Shown: positions 62,225 to 64,000 of the stretch, piece after piece | Layout: each line of letters opens with the position of its first letter | Position numbering within the stretch: position 1 is the first letter of the stretch | DNA from: an uncultured Collinsella sp. | GTDB lineage: Bacteria > Actinomycetota > Coriobacteriia > Coriobacteriales > Coriobacteriaceae | Assembly (NCBI GenBank): GCA_958427895.1 | Contig: CAUADW010000002.1 | Coordinates: 1 to 64,000 of the forward strand | Direction of reading: 5' to 3' | DNA: 64,000 bases | Made by a program: the position numbers and the translations under genes | Notes under the pieces: generated by a model | Databases searched by the model: none | The model's input: the letters and a program-made list of their open reading frames with translations, nothing else | What the model was told of the DNA's origin: nothing

Positions 62225-64000
<1,776 letters not shown>

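Overview
The window looks like chromosomal DNA of a high-GC gut actinobacterium of the class Coriobacteriia, most likely Collinsella or a close relative. This is inferred from gene content and style: sortase-anchored pilins with LPLTG/MPSTG/LPLSG signals, a GlnR-like orphan regulator next to a glutamine synthetase homologue, kdpFABC-kdpDE, feoAAB with a Cys-rich partner, and many short intergenic palindromes. Nearly every gene has a Shine-Dalgarno sequence of the GGAGG type. No rRNA and no complete tRNA is present.

Layout. 0.1-1.9 kb: a nucleotidyltransferase/winged-helix pair resembling a type IV toxin-antitoxin module. 2.2-9.3 kb: a three-gene pilus operon (large beta-helix adhesin, minor pilin, major pilin) closed by a strong terminator, without a local sortase. 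9.8-22.5 kb: HAD phosphatase, MFS carrier, molybdopterin genes (moaA and a moaC-mobB fusion), an orphan nuclease-fold protein, a heterodimeric ABC exporter and a MATE pump with its MerR regulator. 22.5-24.2 kb: an AT-rich insert with a Tat-exported papain-like peptidase and a lipoprotein. 24.2-30.6 kb: ligA, htrA, and a GlnR-like regulator with a glutamine synthetase homologue lacking metal ligands. 30.7-36.2 kb: a LacI-regulated 2-keto-3-deoxygluconate locus (regulator, kdgK, kdgA) and a YczE-type membrane protein gene with the same operator. 36.2-39.2 kb: an AAA+ ATPase behind seven 10-bp tandem repeats, a decayed tyrosine integrase and a tRNA-Met 3' fragment that looks like an attachment site. 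39.4-47.3 kb: MGMT-like protein, CBS protein, DHA2 carrier, ArsC-like protein, an IlvD/Edd dehydratase, a deletion scar joining truncated gntP and gntR, and an old-yellow-enzyme family reductase. 47.5-55.9 kb: kdpFABC and, divergently, kdpDE. 55.9-64 kb: feo operon, HPr, APC permease, and ebgC with the 3' part of ebgA.

The most unusual content is non-coding. The kdgA and yczE leaders each carry a roughly 125-nt RNA with identical unpaired blocks (AGTCCCATTCCGG and GTGCCTCCGATAACC) held by helices whose sequences differ but remain complementary. This is the signature of a structured cis-regulatory RNA, possibly a riboswitch. The kdgK and yczE transcripts also both begin with a second long hairpin having the same CACCCTAC loop, directly after the same LacI-type operator. 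Both genes therefore appear to be controlled at the DNA and the RNA level.

Four families of intergenic palindromes recur: ATCACAACATTCGA, CACAAAGG/CCTTTGTG, GTTGCGGTG/CACCGCAAC, and 200-220-bp elements with about 30-bp terminal inverted repeats. Other oddities are the apparently dead glutamine synthetase, an HPr with Asp at position 46, an ArsC-like protein without its cysteine, and the gntP/gntR double truncation. Sequences and motifs were read directly; family names rest on known motifs; functions of the RNA and palindromes are inference.
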